A stretch of DNA of 38,127 nucleotides, taken from Chloroflexota bacterium. Its GTDB lineage: Bacteria > Chloroflexota > Dormibacteria > Dormibacterales > Dormibacteraceae. Below are positions 8,612-18,054 of this stretch, piece after piece. The stretch spans positions 1 to 38,127 of the forward strand of contig VBII01000127.1 of the NCBI GenBank assembly GCA_005887735.1, written 5' to 3'. Numbering within the stretch: position 1 is the stretch's first letter; each line of letters opens with the position of its first letter. Both the position numbers and the translations under genes were made by a program. The notes beneath the pieces are model-generated. The model made no database searches. It was not told the origin of the DNA and worked only from the letters and a program-made list of their open reading frames with translations.

Positions 8612-9778
8612 CTAGGCCGCCTTTTCCCCAGCCGTGTGGCCGATCCGCCGCAGGATGTCGAGAGTGCGGTCCGCGGCATTCGCCCACGTATAACCGCGTG
8701 CGCGCCTGATCCCTTCCTCCCCAAGTTTTTTGCGCAACCCCTCATCGGCAAGCAATCGCTCGAGCGCTCCCGCGATGTCATTCGGATCTTGCGCATTCAC
8801 GGAGATCGCCGCGCCAAGCGCCAGCTCGGGCAGCGCACCCGCCGCACCGACCACCGCCGGCACCCCCCGCGCCATGGCCTCGAGCAAAGGCAGACCGAAT
8901 CCCTCGTAGAGGGACGGAAACGCAAGGACCGACGCGGACTGATAAAGCGCCGCGAGCGTGGGCTCGTCGACGTGACCGAGATAGCGGACACCGGGCTCCG
9001 CCGCGATGCGCTGCACCGTGTCTCCGTACGCCCATCCGGGCCGCCCCGCGATGACGAGCTGCGGCACCCCGGGGCGCCCGTTGATGATGAAGGGCAGCGC
9101 TCCATGGCGGCCGCGCAGCTGACGATAGGCGGCGAGAAGTCGCGGGTAGTTCTTGCGCGGCTCGACGGTCCCGACCGCCAGGACGAATCCGGGCTCGACG
9201 CCTTCAGGCAGCGTTCCCGCCGCGACCTCCGGGGGTAGTCCTTCGGGGATCACCTGCACCTTCTGCTCGAGCCCGGGAAGGTGGTAGAGATGCAGCAGGT
9301 CGCGCCGGGTCGACTCGGAAGGAACCAGTACGGCGGCGGCATCGTGCAGCGCTCGGGGCAGGACCGCACGGAAATAGAGGCGCTGCTGCCACGGCACCTC
9401 GGACGGGCGCAGGCGGAACGCCAGGTCGTGGACGAAGATCGCGGCCGGCGGCGCGCCCGGGTGGCGGAAGGGCGGGCTGGGCCAGTACGGGTAAAGGATG
9501 GCGTCGCACTCGAGCTCGGGCTCGACGGCGGGCAGCCATCGGGATTTCAGGACCAGCTCATGCCGGTAGGGCGCCAGCACCGCCTCGCAGTCGGAGTCCT
9601 GGAGGGACGCCGGCCGCTCCCGGCTGCAGAGCAAGACGAAGCGATCGGAACGGCCCGCGGCGACCAGGGCCCTGGAGAGCTCGACGGCGACGGTCAGCAT
9701 GCCCACCCGCTGGGGCCGCCAGCAGGCGGTCACATCGATCGCAAATCGGCCCACACAGAGAATGTAAGAGAGGGGCAA
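8612..9778 (-). CDS. Glycosyltransferase, GT4 family
   Basis: VGTVEPRKNYPRLLAAYRQL, FPSLYEGFGLPLLEAMARGVPAV signature; start may be GTG near 9754. Stop TAG abuts the TTG start of the next gene. Confidence 0.9.
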   Translation of the reverse strand: MPLSYILCVGRFAIDVTACWRPQRVGMLTVAVELSRALVAAGRSDRFVLLCSRERPASLQDSDCEAVLAPYRHELVLKSRWLPAVEPELECDAILYPYWPSPPFRHPGAPPAAIFVHDLAFRLRPSEVPWQQRLYFRAVLPRALHDAAAVLVPSESTRRDLLHLYHLPGLEQKVQVIPEGLPPEVAAGTLPEGVEPGFVLAVGTVEPRKNYPRLLAAYRQLRGRHGALPFIINGRPGVPQLVIAGRPGWAYGDTVQRIAAEPGVRYLGHVDEPTLAALYQSASVLAFPSLYEGFGLPLLEAMARGVPAVVGAAGALPELALGAAISVNAQDPNDIAGALERLLADEGLRKKLGEEGIRRARGYTWANAADRTLDILRRIGHTAGEKAA

Positions 9779-9940
9779 GTCCCCGCGCGCGCAGGAGCGG
9801 TTGGGGGTAACATGGATTTTGGCGCTGATTTTGGCGCCTTGAGCTAACCCTCCCTCCTTTCTGAAGGTCCTCTGCCCCCCGGTGGAGGGCCTTCCCCATT
9901 TAGAAATATGAGAGGGAACCCGACGCTCCTATCCCCTGGA

Positions 9941-10004
9941 TTCCGCACGTCTGACGCCAGCGGTGCGCTTCCATTGCCAGCGTTTCGCACGTCTGGCGTC
10001 AGCG
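9941..10004. repeat. Two 22-bp repeats with mutually inverted 10-bp cores
   Basis: ttccgcacgtCTGACGCCAGcg (9941-9962) and tttcgcacgtCTGGCGTCAGcg (9983-10004); cores are exact reverse complements while flanks are direct. Confidence 0.7.
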
Positions 10005-10034
10005 AGGCGAAATTCGAACCGCGGCTGGAGGCGG

Positions 10035-11658
10035 TTACTGTTCCGCGGAGCGGATTGCGAAGGCGCAGTCGAAGGTGCCTGTCACGGATCCGCACTCCAC
10101 CTCTTCTACGTACCAGTCGTTGGCCAACCCCGCCCAGCGCAAGATCGTCTCGATCGAGGACGTCCAGACGTAGCAGGACTTCACCGTTTTGATCCGGCCC
10201 AACGAGAACATGTTGGAAAAGTGGACCAGCCAGAACTGGTGCTCGTCGACCTGCAGCCACGCGTGAGTGTGTTCGCCTCGGACGTTGTCCATCGCATCGC
10301 TGAAGTTCTTGACCACGCCCGCGAGCTTGCGCTGGCGCCCGGGGACAAAGCGCCTCGCCCCGCCCAGGCCGTGCCTGCCCTCGGCCAGCCAGCGCTCGGT
10401 TGCGCGCCGGCCCCAGGCACGGATCATGTCCTCGGACTCGGGACCGTAGATCGTCTCGAACGCTTCGTTCAGCCGGCTCAGCGACTCCACCGGTGACGCC
10501 AGCTGGTCGTCGCGCGCCGCGTCCTGCTCGATGTACTGCACGAGCCCCGACGCATAGGCGACCTCCGGCCACCTGTCGCCGGTTACGTCCCGCGCGACAT
10601 GAACGAAGTTGCTGAAGTAGGAGTTGAGGATGAACCGGCCTCGCGCCCTCGCGGGCCGCACCCCCATCAGCTCGAGCGTGCGGATCGTCGAATAACCCGC
10701 CGCGGTTGGCGTCGGCGGCGGCGACCCGTGGAGGATCGCGGGCGGCGGCGCCGGTGGAGATGATGCCATCGCCTTCATCGACGTGGTGTCGGGGCCGTTC
10801 GACCCGATCGCCGGGCGGGGCAGCACCGCAACGCCCCCGGCCGGGCCGGCAGACACCACGGAAGCTGTCGCGGCCACGCCCGGCGGCGATGTCCTGCGTT
10901 GCGGCAGCCGCGCCATCTGTGCCAGCAGGTCGCGCACCGTCTGCGGACGCTTCTCGGGAAGCTTGGCCAGCACTCTCTGCAGCAATTGGTCGAGCTCGTC
11001 GGGCAGGTTGGGATTGATCTTCACCGCCGACGGAATCTCCGCGTTCACAGTCGCGTACGCGACCTCCATCCGGTTGGAGCCGATGTAGGGCAGCCGGCCG
11101 GTAAGCATCTCGAACGTCAAGACACCCATCGCATAGATGTCGGCGCGCTTGTCGACGTCGTGGCCCATCACCTGCTCCGGCGCCATATAGCCCGGGGTGC
11201 CGATGGCAAGGCCGATCGTGGTGAGGTGGGTCGGCTGGCCCGCTCCCCGAGCGAGCCCGAAGTCGGCCAGCATCGCCCGGCCGTCCGTGTGGATGAGAAC
11301 GTTGGTCGGCTTGAGGTCGCGATGGACGATGCCGGCGTCGTGCGCGTGCTGCAGCCCATCGCCGATCTCACGCAGGTATCGCCATGTGGTGAGCGCGTCG
11401 AGCGGACCTCGGTTGAGAATGTCGCGCAGCGTGCCGCCTCGGATCAGCGGCATGGTCAGGAACGCGTTGCCGTCGATCACCTCGAAGTCGTAGATCGGCA
11501 GGATGTTGGGATGGTCGAGCTTGGCCAGCGTCTTGGCCTCGGTCTCGAAGCGCTTCGAGCGGCTGCTGGACCGCGCGGTAGACAACCGCCATCCCGCCGC
11601 CGCCCAGGCGTTCGAGGATCTCGTACTGGGCGAGTCGAGTGCCGGTGAGGTCTTTCAC
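10035..11658 (-). pseudogene. Ser/Thr protein kinase with C-terminal V4R-like domain; frameshift and loss of the VAIK-lysine region near 11550
   Basis: GTG 11658: MKDLTGTRLAQYEILERLGGGGMAVVYRAVQQPL then frame changes to RFETEAKTLAKLDHPNILPIYDF; IVHRDLKPTNVL and ADFGLA intact. C-terminus ...WTSSIETILRWAGLANDWYVEEVECGSVTGTFDCAFAIRSAEQ resembles V4R domains. Confidence 0.8.
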
Positions 11659-12041
11659 CTCGCCCTCGCCAGCTGCTCGACGATGGAGATCAGGTCCGCC
11701 AGCCGGAACGGTTTGCTGAGCACGTTGTCGGCGCCGGCGGCCAGGAATCGCTCACGGTCGCTCGACATCGAATGCGCGCTGGCGATCACGATGGGCATGG
11801 TCGGGATCTCGGTCTTGATCCGCCGCATCGCCTCCAGCCCGTCGATGCCCGGCATCGCCACGTCCATCAAGATCATCTCGGGGCGCTCTCTCAAGGCGAT
11901 GTCGACCGCCTGCAGTCCGTCGGCGGCGATCAGCACGGGATAGCCCGCCTTCTCCAGGACGCGCTTGCAGAGGCGTTGGGCGACCTCGTTGTCGTCCGCC
12001 ACGAGCACCCTGAAACTTGCACCGTTGATTGCCTCAGCCAT
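11655..12041 (-). CDS. Single-domain response regulator
   Basis: FRVLVADDNEVAQRLCKRVLEKAGY, PEMILMDVAMPGIDGLEAM, IVIASAHS, LSKPF: full REC motif set. Confidence 0.93.
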   Translation of the reverse strand: MAEAINGASFRVLVADDNEVAQRLCKRVLEKAGYPVLIAADGLQAVDIALRERPEMILMDVAMPGIDGLEAMRRIKTEIPTMPIVIASAHSMSSDRERFLAAGADNVLSKPFRLADLISIVEQLARAR

Positions 12042-14439
12042 GCCGGAGCTGCTGGGCGTTGGCGCCTTCGGGGCTCAGGGGGACCGTGAAGTGGAACGAC
12101 GAGCCGTGGCCCAGCGCGCTTTCCACCCAGATCTTGCCTCCGTGCATCTCCACGATCTGCTTAACGATCGTGAGGCCGAGCCCAGTCCCGGGAATCGACT
12201 GCGCGATGCCGCTGCGCACCCGGCGGAAGCGCTCGAACACGTGGCCAATGTCTTCCGGTGGGATGCCGATGCCGGTGTCGGTCACGCTGACCAGGGCGTA
12301 ATGTCCCTCGGCTCGGCTCGTCAGGGTGACCGTGCCGCCGTCGGGTGAGTACTTGACGGCGTTGTTGACGAGGTTGCTGACCACCTGGATCAACCGGTCG
12401 CGGTCGCCGGCGACGATGGGCAGTCGCGGGTCGAGGTCAGATTTGAACTCGACGGTGACGGCCGACGAGGTGGCGCGGGCGATCGGCTGCATGAGGATGT
12501 CATTGACGTCGACGTCGGCCGTCCGCATCGTCATGCGGCCTGACTCCATCCGGTCGAGGTCGAGCATGTCGCCAATGAGGCGGTTCACCCGGTCCGCGTC
12601 GTTGAATATGTAGCCTCCGTAGGCGCGGACCTCATCCACCTCGAGCCCACCGTCCCGGATCAGCTCGCTGAAACCCTGGATGCCGGTGAGGGCGGTCCTG
12701 AACTCGTGGCTCACGATGCTGAGGAACTCGCTCTTGGTGTGATCGATCTTCTCGAGGTTGGCGTTGGCCTCGCGCTGCGCCTCCAGCGACTCGGCCAGCT
12801 TGTCGGAGGTCTCGCGCACGGCGGTGACGTCTTCGACCATCAGAAGGACGTGCTCCGGCCGGCCGCTCGAGTCTGGGATCGAGGTCGCGGTCAGCTGCAG
12901 CCACAACCAGTTGCCTGCCCCGGTGCCGGCGCGCACCTGGACGCTGCTGCCGTCAGTGATGCCGGCCAGAAATGTCGCTTTGCGCTGGCGCAACGCGGCC
13001 TGGTCGTAGGCGCGCATCAGGTCCGGCCAAACGGTGGCGCGCATCGTTTCAGCGTCGTGTTCGAGCATGTGGAGGAGCGAAGGGTTGGCCTCGAGCATCT
13101 CGCCGTCGCTGCTGATCCGGGCGATGCCGATGGGCGAGCGCTCGAAGATCGCGCGGTGGTCGGCTTCGCTCCGGCGGAGCGTCTGAGACGTCTCGGAGCG
13201 GCGGGTGAACTGCCCGATCTCGACGCCGGTGCCGGCGAGCATGGTCACCTCCTCGTCCCGGGGGCTCCGCACGCGGTCCGCCATCAGCTCGATGACGCCG
13301 ATCACCTCGCCGGCATCGACCACCGGGAAGGCGAGCGCCGAGCGGAGTCCTGCTGAACCCGCCGCGGCCTGCCGGTCGTAGTCGGCGGCCCGCTCGATGT
13401 CCTCTTCGGCCGCCACCACTCCCGCCTGCCAAACGCGGCCAACGAGCCCGACGCCGCTCGCGGCGGTCCGACCGCGGCTGGCGTGCGCGAAGCTCTCCCC
13501 GACCGCGCCCGACGCGGTCGAAGCGTGGCGCACGCGCATGGCCTGGCGATCGGAGTCGACCGCCCAGTAGATGGCGACGCTGGCCTCGAGGTAATTGCAC
13601 AACGACGCAAGGATCTGCGGCATGGCCTGCTCCGCTGAGCCGATGGTGACGATGACCTGTCGGATCGCCGCGGCGCAGTCCCGGAGCGCCTCGGTCCGTT
13701 TTCGCGCGGAGTTGTCGCGCTCCTGCACGAGCAGGACCGGTTCGCCGGCGGCAGTGTTCGGGAGCTTGACGATCAGAATGTCGACCGGCACCTGCGTGCC
13801 ATCGGGCCGCGCCTGGCTGAGCTCCGCCTCCCAGCGCACGAGATCGCCGTTGCGCAGCAGGCCGAGCGCCCCTGCGACCGCGGCGCGATCCCTGTCCGTC
13901 GTTACATCGGCCAGCGTGGTCTGCACGAGGTCATCGCTGGTGCGTCCGAGGATGGCGGCGAGCGGTGTGTTGGCCTGGATCCATCTGCCGTCGAGGTCAG
14001 CCAGCCCGAGCCCCACATCGGCCGAATCCAAAGTCGCCCGGAGGCGCCGCTCGACGGCGGCGAGCTCAGCCAGGCGGCGCTGTACGCCGGCGGCGCTTTC
14101 GCGCGAGTTCCTGCTCAGCACGTTCATCGTGATTGCGATGCCCAGCAGCACGGCCGCCAACAGGACGGTGCCCGCGACTTCTGAGGCCTGGCCGGTGGTC
14201 GCGAGAGGCCGAAACAACACCGCCATCGCGGCCACCACCGCGACCGCAATCGATTCGGCGCGGTTCTGCTGGAGTGACACGAGCAGGACCACGGCGAGGT
14301 AGAGCGGGAACGCGACCACGGGCTGCGCGTCGGCCAAGGCCTGCACGGCGAAGATCGCGGCGAGGGCGGCGAAAGGCGTGCCACGGCGCACCAGGAGGCG
14401 TGTCCATGAAGCTGACCCCGGACCGACCCCTGATGACAC
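12034..14439 (-). CDS. Membrane sensor histidine kinase with PAS and GAF-like domains
   Basis: N-terminal TM segments, PAS blocks, GAF-like segment, SEFLSIVSHEFRTALTGI H-box, NLVNNAVKYSPDGG N-box, DTGIGIPPEDIGHVFERF, GTGLGLTIVKQIVEMHGG. Confidence 0.94.
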   Translation of the reverse strand: MSSGVGPGSASWTRLLVRRGTPFAALAAIFAVQALADAQPVVAFPLYLAVVLLVSLQQNRAESIAVAVVAAMAVLFRPLATTGQASEVAGTVLLAAVLLGIAITMNVLSRNSRESAAGVQRRLAELAAVERRLRATLDSADVGLGLADLDGRWIQANTPLAAILGRTSDDLVQTTLADVTTDRDRAAVAGALGLLRNGDLVRWEAELSQARPDGTQVPVDILIVKLPNTAAGEPVLLVQERDNSARKRTEALRDCAAAIRQVIVTIGSAEQAMPQILASLCNYLEASVAIYWAVDSDRQAMRVRHASTASGAVGESFAHASRGRTAASGVGLVGRVWQAGVVAAEEDIERAADYDRQAAAGSAGLRSALAFPVVDAGEVIGVIELMADRVRSPRDEEVTMLAGTGVEIGQFTRRSETSQTLRRSEADHRAIFERSPIGIARISSDGEMLEANPSLLHMLEHDAETMRATVWPDLMRAYDQAALRQRKATFLAGITDGSSVQVRAGTGAGNWLWLQLTATSIPDSSGRPEHVLLMVEDVTAVRETSDKLAESLEAQREANANLEKIDHTKSEFLSIVSHEFRTALTGIQGFSELIRDGGLEVDEVRAYGGYIFNDADRVNRLIGDMLDLDRMESGRMTMRTADVDVNDILMQPIARATSSAVTVEFKSDLDPRLPIVAGDRDRLIQVVSNLVNNAVKYSPDGGTVTLTSRAEGHYALVSVTDTGIGIPPEDIGHVFERFRRVRSGIAQSIPGTGLGLTIVKQIVEMHGGKIWVESALGHGSSFHFTVPLSPEGANAQQLRHG

Positions 14440-14541
14440 CCCTGATGCCTCGCCCCCCCTGGCGGGTTGGAAGGTGCGCAGGCGACAAAGTGTATCGACG
14501 GAAGGTGACGCTTCAGCCTCCTTAAAAAAGTTGCAAAGGCA

Positions 14542-14577
14542 CCTCTCCCCGAGGGGGACCGCAGGGCTGGGGTGAGG
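14542..14577. repeat. GC-rich palindromic repeat in divergent intergenic region
   Basis: cctctcccc (14542-14550) pairs with ggggtgagg (14569-14577), one mismatch; inner tcccc/gggga pair. Confidence 0.6.
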
Positions 14578-14639
14578 GGGATTCGGCTGAATGCAGCAAC
14601 GGGGGCTACGTTGTGTAAGCTTCGGCCCGGCCGCCGAGA

Positions 14640-16112
14640 TTGAGTCATCCCAGCACCCCTCTTCAGGCCGACGGACTGAGCCGCCGCGTCTACCCGTTCC
14701 TCGGGCTCGCGATCGTCGGCCTGGTCAGCCTCCACGGCTTTGCCGCGGTCACCACCTCGCTCGCCCTGGCCGGCGCGATGGCCGTCGGCGTCGCGCTCGT
14801 ACTTATCCCTCTCGCGGAGATCGACACGCCGGCACGCAGCCGATTCGTCACGGCGATCCCGGTCGTCGGCGGGTTCGTCCTGGCCCTCTATCCGCTGTGG
14901 GCCGACGGCACCGTTTTCGGGGTCGTCGCTTCGGTCGTGATCACGGTGCTCGGCAGCGCGCTCGTCGTGTTGCCCTGGGAGCGAATTCCGCGTTACCTGC
15001 ACGCTGTTTCCCCAATCGGCGGCCTCGCGGTGGCCTTCGCGCTCGAGATCCAGTTCGGGCTCAGCATCGTGCGGTCTTTCCCGTTCGTCCTGCTGCCGCT
15101 GATCTTTCTCGCCCTCTACTACACGACGATCGAGTTCGCGGTCGGAGCGGTGCTTGCGATTGCCGACCTCATCCTGGTCACGTTCTTCAACCCGGCCTCA
15201 GGCGACCCCGCCGCCGCAGTGCTCGAGGCCCTATCACTCGTCGTGTTTGGAATCCTGGTCCGGCGCGTGGTCGCCCAGCTGGAGCAGAACCGGCAGGTTG
15301 CCATGAAGGCCGAGCTCGAGAAGTCGGTGCTGTTGTCCGACCTGTCGCAGCGCAACCAGGACCTTCAGGAGCTGACACGCCTCAAGTCCGAGTTCCTCGC
15401 CACGATGAGCCACGAGATCCGGACACCGCTCAGCGGCGTCATCGGCATGACGGGCCTTTTGATGGACACGGAGCTGAGCCCGGAGCAGCGGGAGTACGCA
15501 GAGACTATTCGCGCGTCTGGTGACGCTCTGCTCGAGATCATCAATGACATCCTCGACTTCTCGCGAATCGAGGCGGGCCGGGTGCGGCTCGAAACGCTCG
15601 AGTTCAGCCCGCGGTACGTGGTGGAGGAGGCGGTCGAGCTGTTCGCCGAGGCGGCCGTCAACAAAGGCATCGAGCTCGTCCTCGACGCGGAGCCGGAGGT
15701 GCCCGACCTCGTCCTCGGAGACCCTGGGCGCCTGCGTCAGGTGTTGATCAACTTGATCGGGAACGCGGTGAAGTTCACCGATTCGGGGGAGGTCGTGGTG
15801 CGCGCACGAGCGCACGCGACAAAGGGACCCGGGATCGCGGTCGAGTTCGACGTCCGCGACACGGGCATCGGCCTGACCAGGGAGGAGGCCGGGCGAATCT
15901 TCGCCGTCTACTCGCAGCTCGACAGCTCGACCACGCGGCGCCACGGGGGCACGGGTCTAGGGCTGGCCATCGCCCGGATGCTCGCTCAGCTGATGGGCGG
16001 CGAGATCGGCGTTGAGAGCGAGAAGGCCAAGGAACCGGACCAATCGCACGATCCTCGAGCGATACGTCCACTCGTGGGGCATGCGCGGGCAAAGCTTCGA
16101 ATCGGGTCGTGA
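14640..16112 (+). CDS. Membrane hybrid-type histidine kinase, C-terminus frameshifted before the REC domain
   Basis: TTG start; TM N-terminus; SEFLATMSHEIRTPLSGVIGMTGLLMDTELSPEQREYAETIR; LINLIGNAVKFTDSGEV; GTGLGLAIARMLAQLMGGEIGVESE, then aberrant tail KAKEPDQSHDPRAIRPLVGHARAKLRIGS. Confidence 0.88.
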   Translation: MSHPSTPLQADGLSRRVYPFLGLAIVGLVSLHGFAAVTTSLALAGAMAVGVALVLIPLAEIDTPARSRFVTAIPVVGGFVLALYPLWADGTVFGVVASVVITVLGSALVVLPWERIPRYLHAVSPIGGLAVAFALEIQFGLSIVRSFPFVLLPLIFLALYYTTIEFAVGAVLAIADLILVTFFNPASGDPAAAVLEALSLVVFGILVRRVVAQLEQNRQVAMKAELEKSVLLSDLSQRNQDLQELTRLKSEFLATMSHEIRTPLSGVIGMTGLLMDTELSPEQREYAETIRASGDALLEIINDILDFSRIEAGRVRLETLEFSPRYVVEEAVELFAEAAVNKGIELVLDAEPEVPDLVLGDPGRLRQVLINLIGNAVKFTDSGEVVVRARAHATKGPGIAVEFDVRDTGIGLTREEAGRIFAVYSQLDSSTTRRHGGTGLGLAIARMLAQLMGGEIGVESEKAKEPDQSHDPRAIRPLVGHARAKLRIGS

Positions 16113-16803
16113 GGCGCTGCGCGACGTGAGCCACGCCATGACAGGCGAGGACCCGTTCGAGGTCGCGATCGTCGACCTGATGATGCCCGAGATGGATGGG
16201 GCGGCCGTCGCGGCGACTATGCGCAGTGATGAACGGATGCGTGACCTCGCGGTGATCCTTCTCACATCGGCGGGGCATTCCGACGCCGTGATTCCAGGGG
16301 TCGACGTCGAGATCGTCAAGCCGGTGCGCCCGTCCCACCTCTACGACATGCTGCAAACCGTGCTTGCGGCGCGCGGCCCTGAGGTTGACGGCGAACCTCA
16401 TGCCCTCGCTCCAAACGGTCGCGGCGCTCGCATTCTCGTGGTCGATGACAACGCCGCGAACCAGAAGGTTGCGCTGCGGATGATCGAGCGCCTCGGTTAT
16501 CGCGGCGAGGTTGCGGCGACGGGGGCGGATGCGGTGAGCATGCTGGGCAGGGGGCACTACGACGCGGTGCTGATGGACTGCCAGATGCCCGAGATGGATG
16601 GGTACGAGGCGAGCCGGCAGATCCGGCACAACGAGCGGGGCGGCAGGCGCATGCCGATCATCGCAATGACCGCGGACATCGTGGCGGGGGAACGGGATCG
16701 GTGCCTCGCCGCGGGAATGGACGACCACATCTCCAAGCCAGTGAAGCTGCACGTGGTGGCGGCGGTGTTGGAGAGGTGGCTGGCAACCAAAGAGGCGGTT
16801 TAA
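16012..16803 (+). pseudogene. REC-REC portion of the hybrid kinase in another frame; first REC lacks its N-terminal DD motif
   Basis: ...NRTNRTILERYVHSWGMRGQSFESGREAL...VAIVDLMMPEMDGAAVAATM... then a complete REC RILVVDDNAANQKVALRMIERLGY...VLMDCQMPEMDG...MDDHISKPVK. Confidence 0.78.
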
Positions 16804-16863
16804 GGAAGGGGAAGGGTGGGCACCTCGGTTAGTCCGGACTCTCCGCAGCCGCCGATCGTCCCC

Positions 16864-18003
16864 CTAAACCCGCCTCAGGGCGAGCACCGTCACGTCGTCG
16901 AACAGGTCCTTGTCGCGCGCGCCGTGGGCGAGGATGTCGACCATCTCCTGCGCGGTGCCCGCACGCCGCGCTTCGTAGGGAAGCTGGACCTCCTTCGTCG
17001 CCAGGTCCGGCCGCAGGTCAAGCAGCCCATCGGAGAACACGACCAGCGAGTCGCCCGGCTCGAGCGACACCCTCCCCGCGACGAACTGCGTGTCGGGAAA
17101 GATGCCGATGGGAGCGCTGCGATGCACAAGCAGCTCCTGGCCCTTCGCTCCGCGAAGCAGCCGCGCGTGGCCATGGCCCGCATCGACGTAGTCGAGCTGC
17201 CCCGTTCGGGGGTCGAAGGTGCAGTGGAAGACCGTCACGTATGCGTGGTTCACTTCCAGCGCGGCAGACATGACGTCCGCGGCCTGCTTGATGCCGGCCT
17301 CGAGCGGCGCGACGCCCGACACGCCGCGCAGCGCGGCGCGGGCCGTGGCCATCATCAGAGACGCCGGCAGGCCCTTGCCCATCACATCGCCCAGGGTCAC
17401 CGCGATCCGCTCGTCTCCCGCGCGATACCAGTCATAAAAGTCGCCGCTGATCTCGCGCGCCGCGGTGAGGTGAGCGGCGACCTCGAACCCACGCTCCTTG
17501 AAGGGCGAAGCCGGCAGCATGCCGGCTTGAAGCTCAGCGGCGCGTCGCATCTGTTCCATGCGCTCGGCGACCAGGCCCTCGAGCCGGTCGAGGTTGGCCC
17601 GATTGTCCAGCTCCAGGCTGCGGCGGCGGAGGTTGTTGACAACAAGAAGGTAGAGCTGGGTGGCGCCGACGGGCTTGACGTGGTACGCGAACGCCCCGTG
17701 CTCGAGCGCGGCCTTGCCGAGCTCGGCGTCGTCGACACCCGAGATCATGACCACAGCGGTGTCCGGCCGGGTCGAACGAAGCTCCTCCAGCAAGCCGTAG
17801 CCCGACTCGTCCGGGAGGCGGACATCGAGCAGGACCACCGCGTAATCCTTCGTCTCGAACAAGCCCCGAGCCTCGGCAGCGCTCAAGGCAACATCGCACT
17901 CGAAGCCGCGGCTCCGCAGGGTCCTCGCCATCACCCGCGCGAGCGGCTCGTCGTCGTCGACGACCAGGACTCGTTCGGTGCCTTCAGGGCCGGCCACGGC
18001 CAT
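16864..18003 (-). CDS. Response regulator fused to PP2C/SpoIIE-type phosphatase (RsbU-like)
   Basis: REC motifs RVLVVDDDEPLARVM, VVLLDVRLPDESGYGLL; PP2C motifs REISGDFYDWYRAGDERIAVTLGDVMGKGLPASLMM, VVFSDGLLDL, DDVTVLALRR. Confidence 0.92.
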   Translation of the reverse strand: MAVAGPEGTERVLVVDDDEPLARVMARTLRSRGFECDVALSAAEARGLFETKDYAVVLLDVRLPDESGYGLLEELRSTRPDTAVVMISGVDDAELGKAALEHGAFAYHVKPVGATQLYLLVVNNLRRRSLELDNRANLDRLEGLVAERMEQMRRAAELQAGMLPASPFKERGFEVAAHLTAAREISGDFYDWYRAGDERIAVTLGDVMGKGLPASLMMATARAALRGVSGVAPLEAGIKQAADVMSAALEVNHAYVTVFHCTFDPRTGQLDYVDAGHGHARLLRGAKGQELLVHRSAPIGIFPDTQFVAGRVSLEPGDSLVVFSDGLLDLRPDLATKEVQLPYEARRAGTAQEMVDILAHGARDKDLFDDVTVLALRRV

Positions 18004-18054
18004 GCAGTGTAGAGAGGCTAAAGTCCTCGCTTTCTGCCATATGCTCTTCCGGCT

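Noticed and set aside
9844-10572. Minus-strand ORF extending past the kinase stop in another frame
   Set aside because: Overlaps the kinase C-terminus out of frame; the LTPDVRNAGN/LASDVRNPGD repeat in it just reflects the 22-bp DNA repeats.
16816-18012. 398-aa plus-strand ORF opposite the REC-PP2C gene
   Set aside because: The minus strand encodes an intact REC-SpoIIE protein; the plus frame is a GC-skew artefact.
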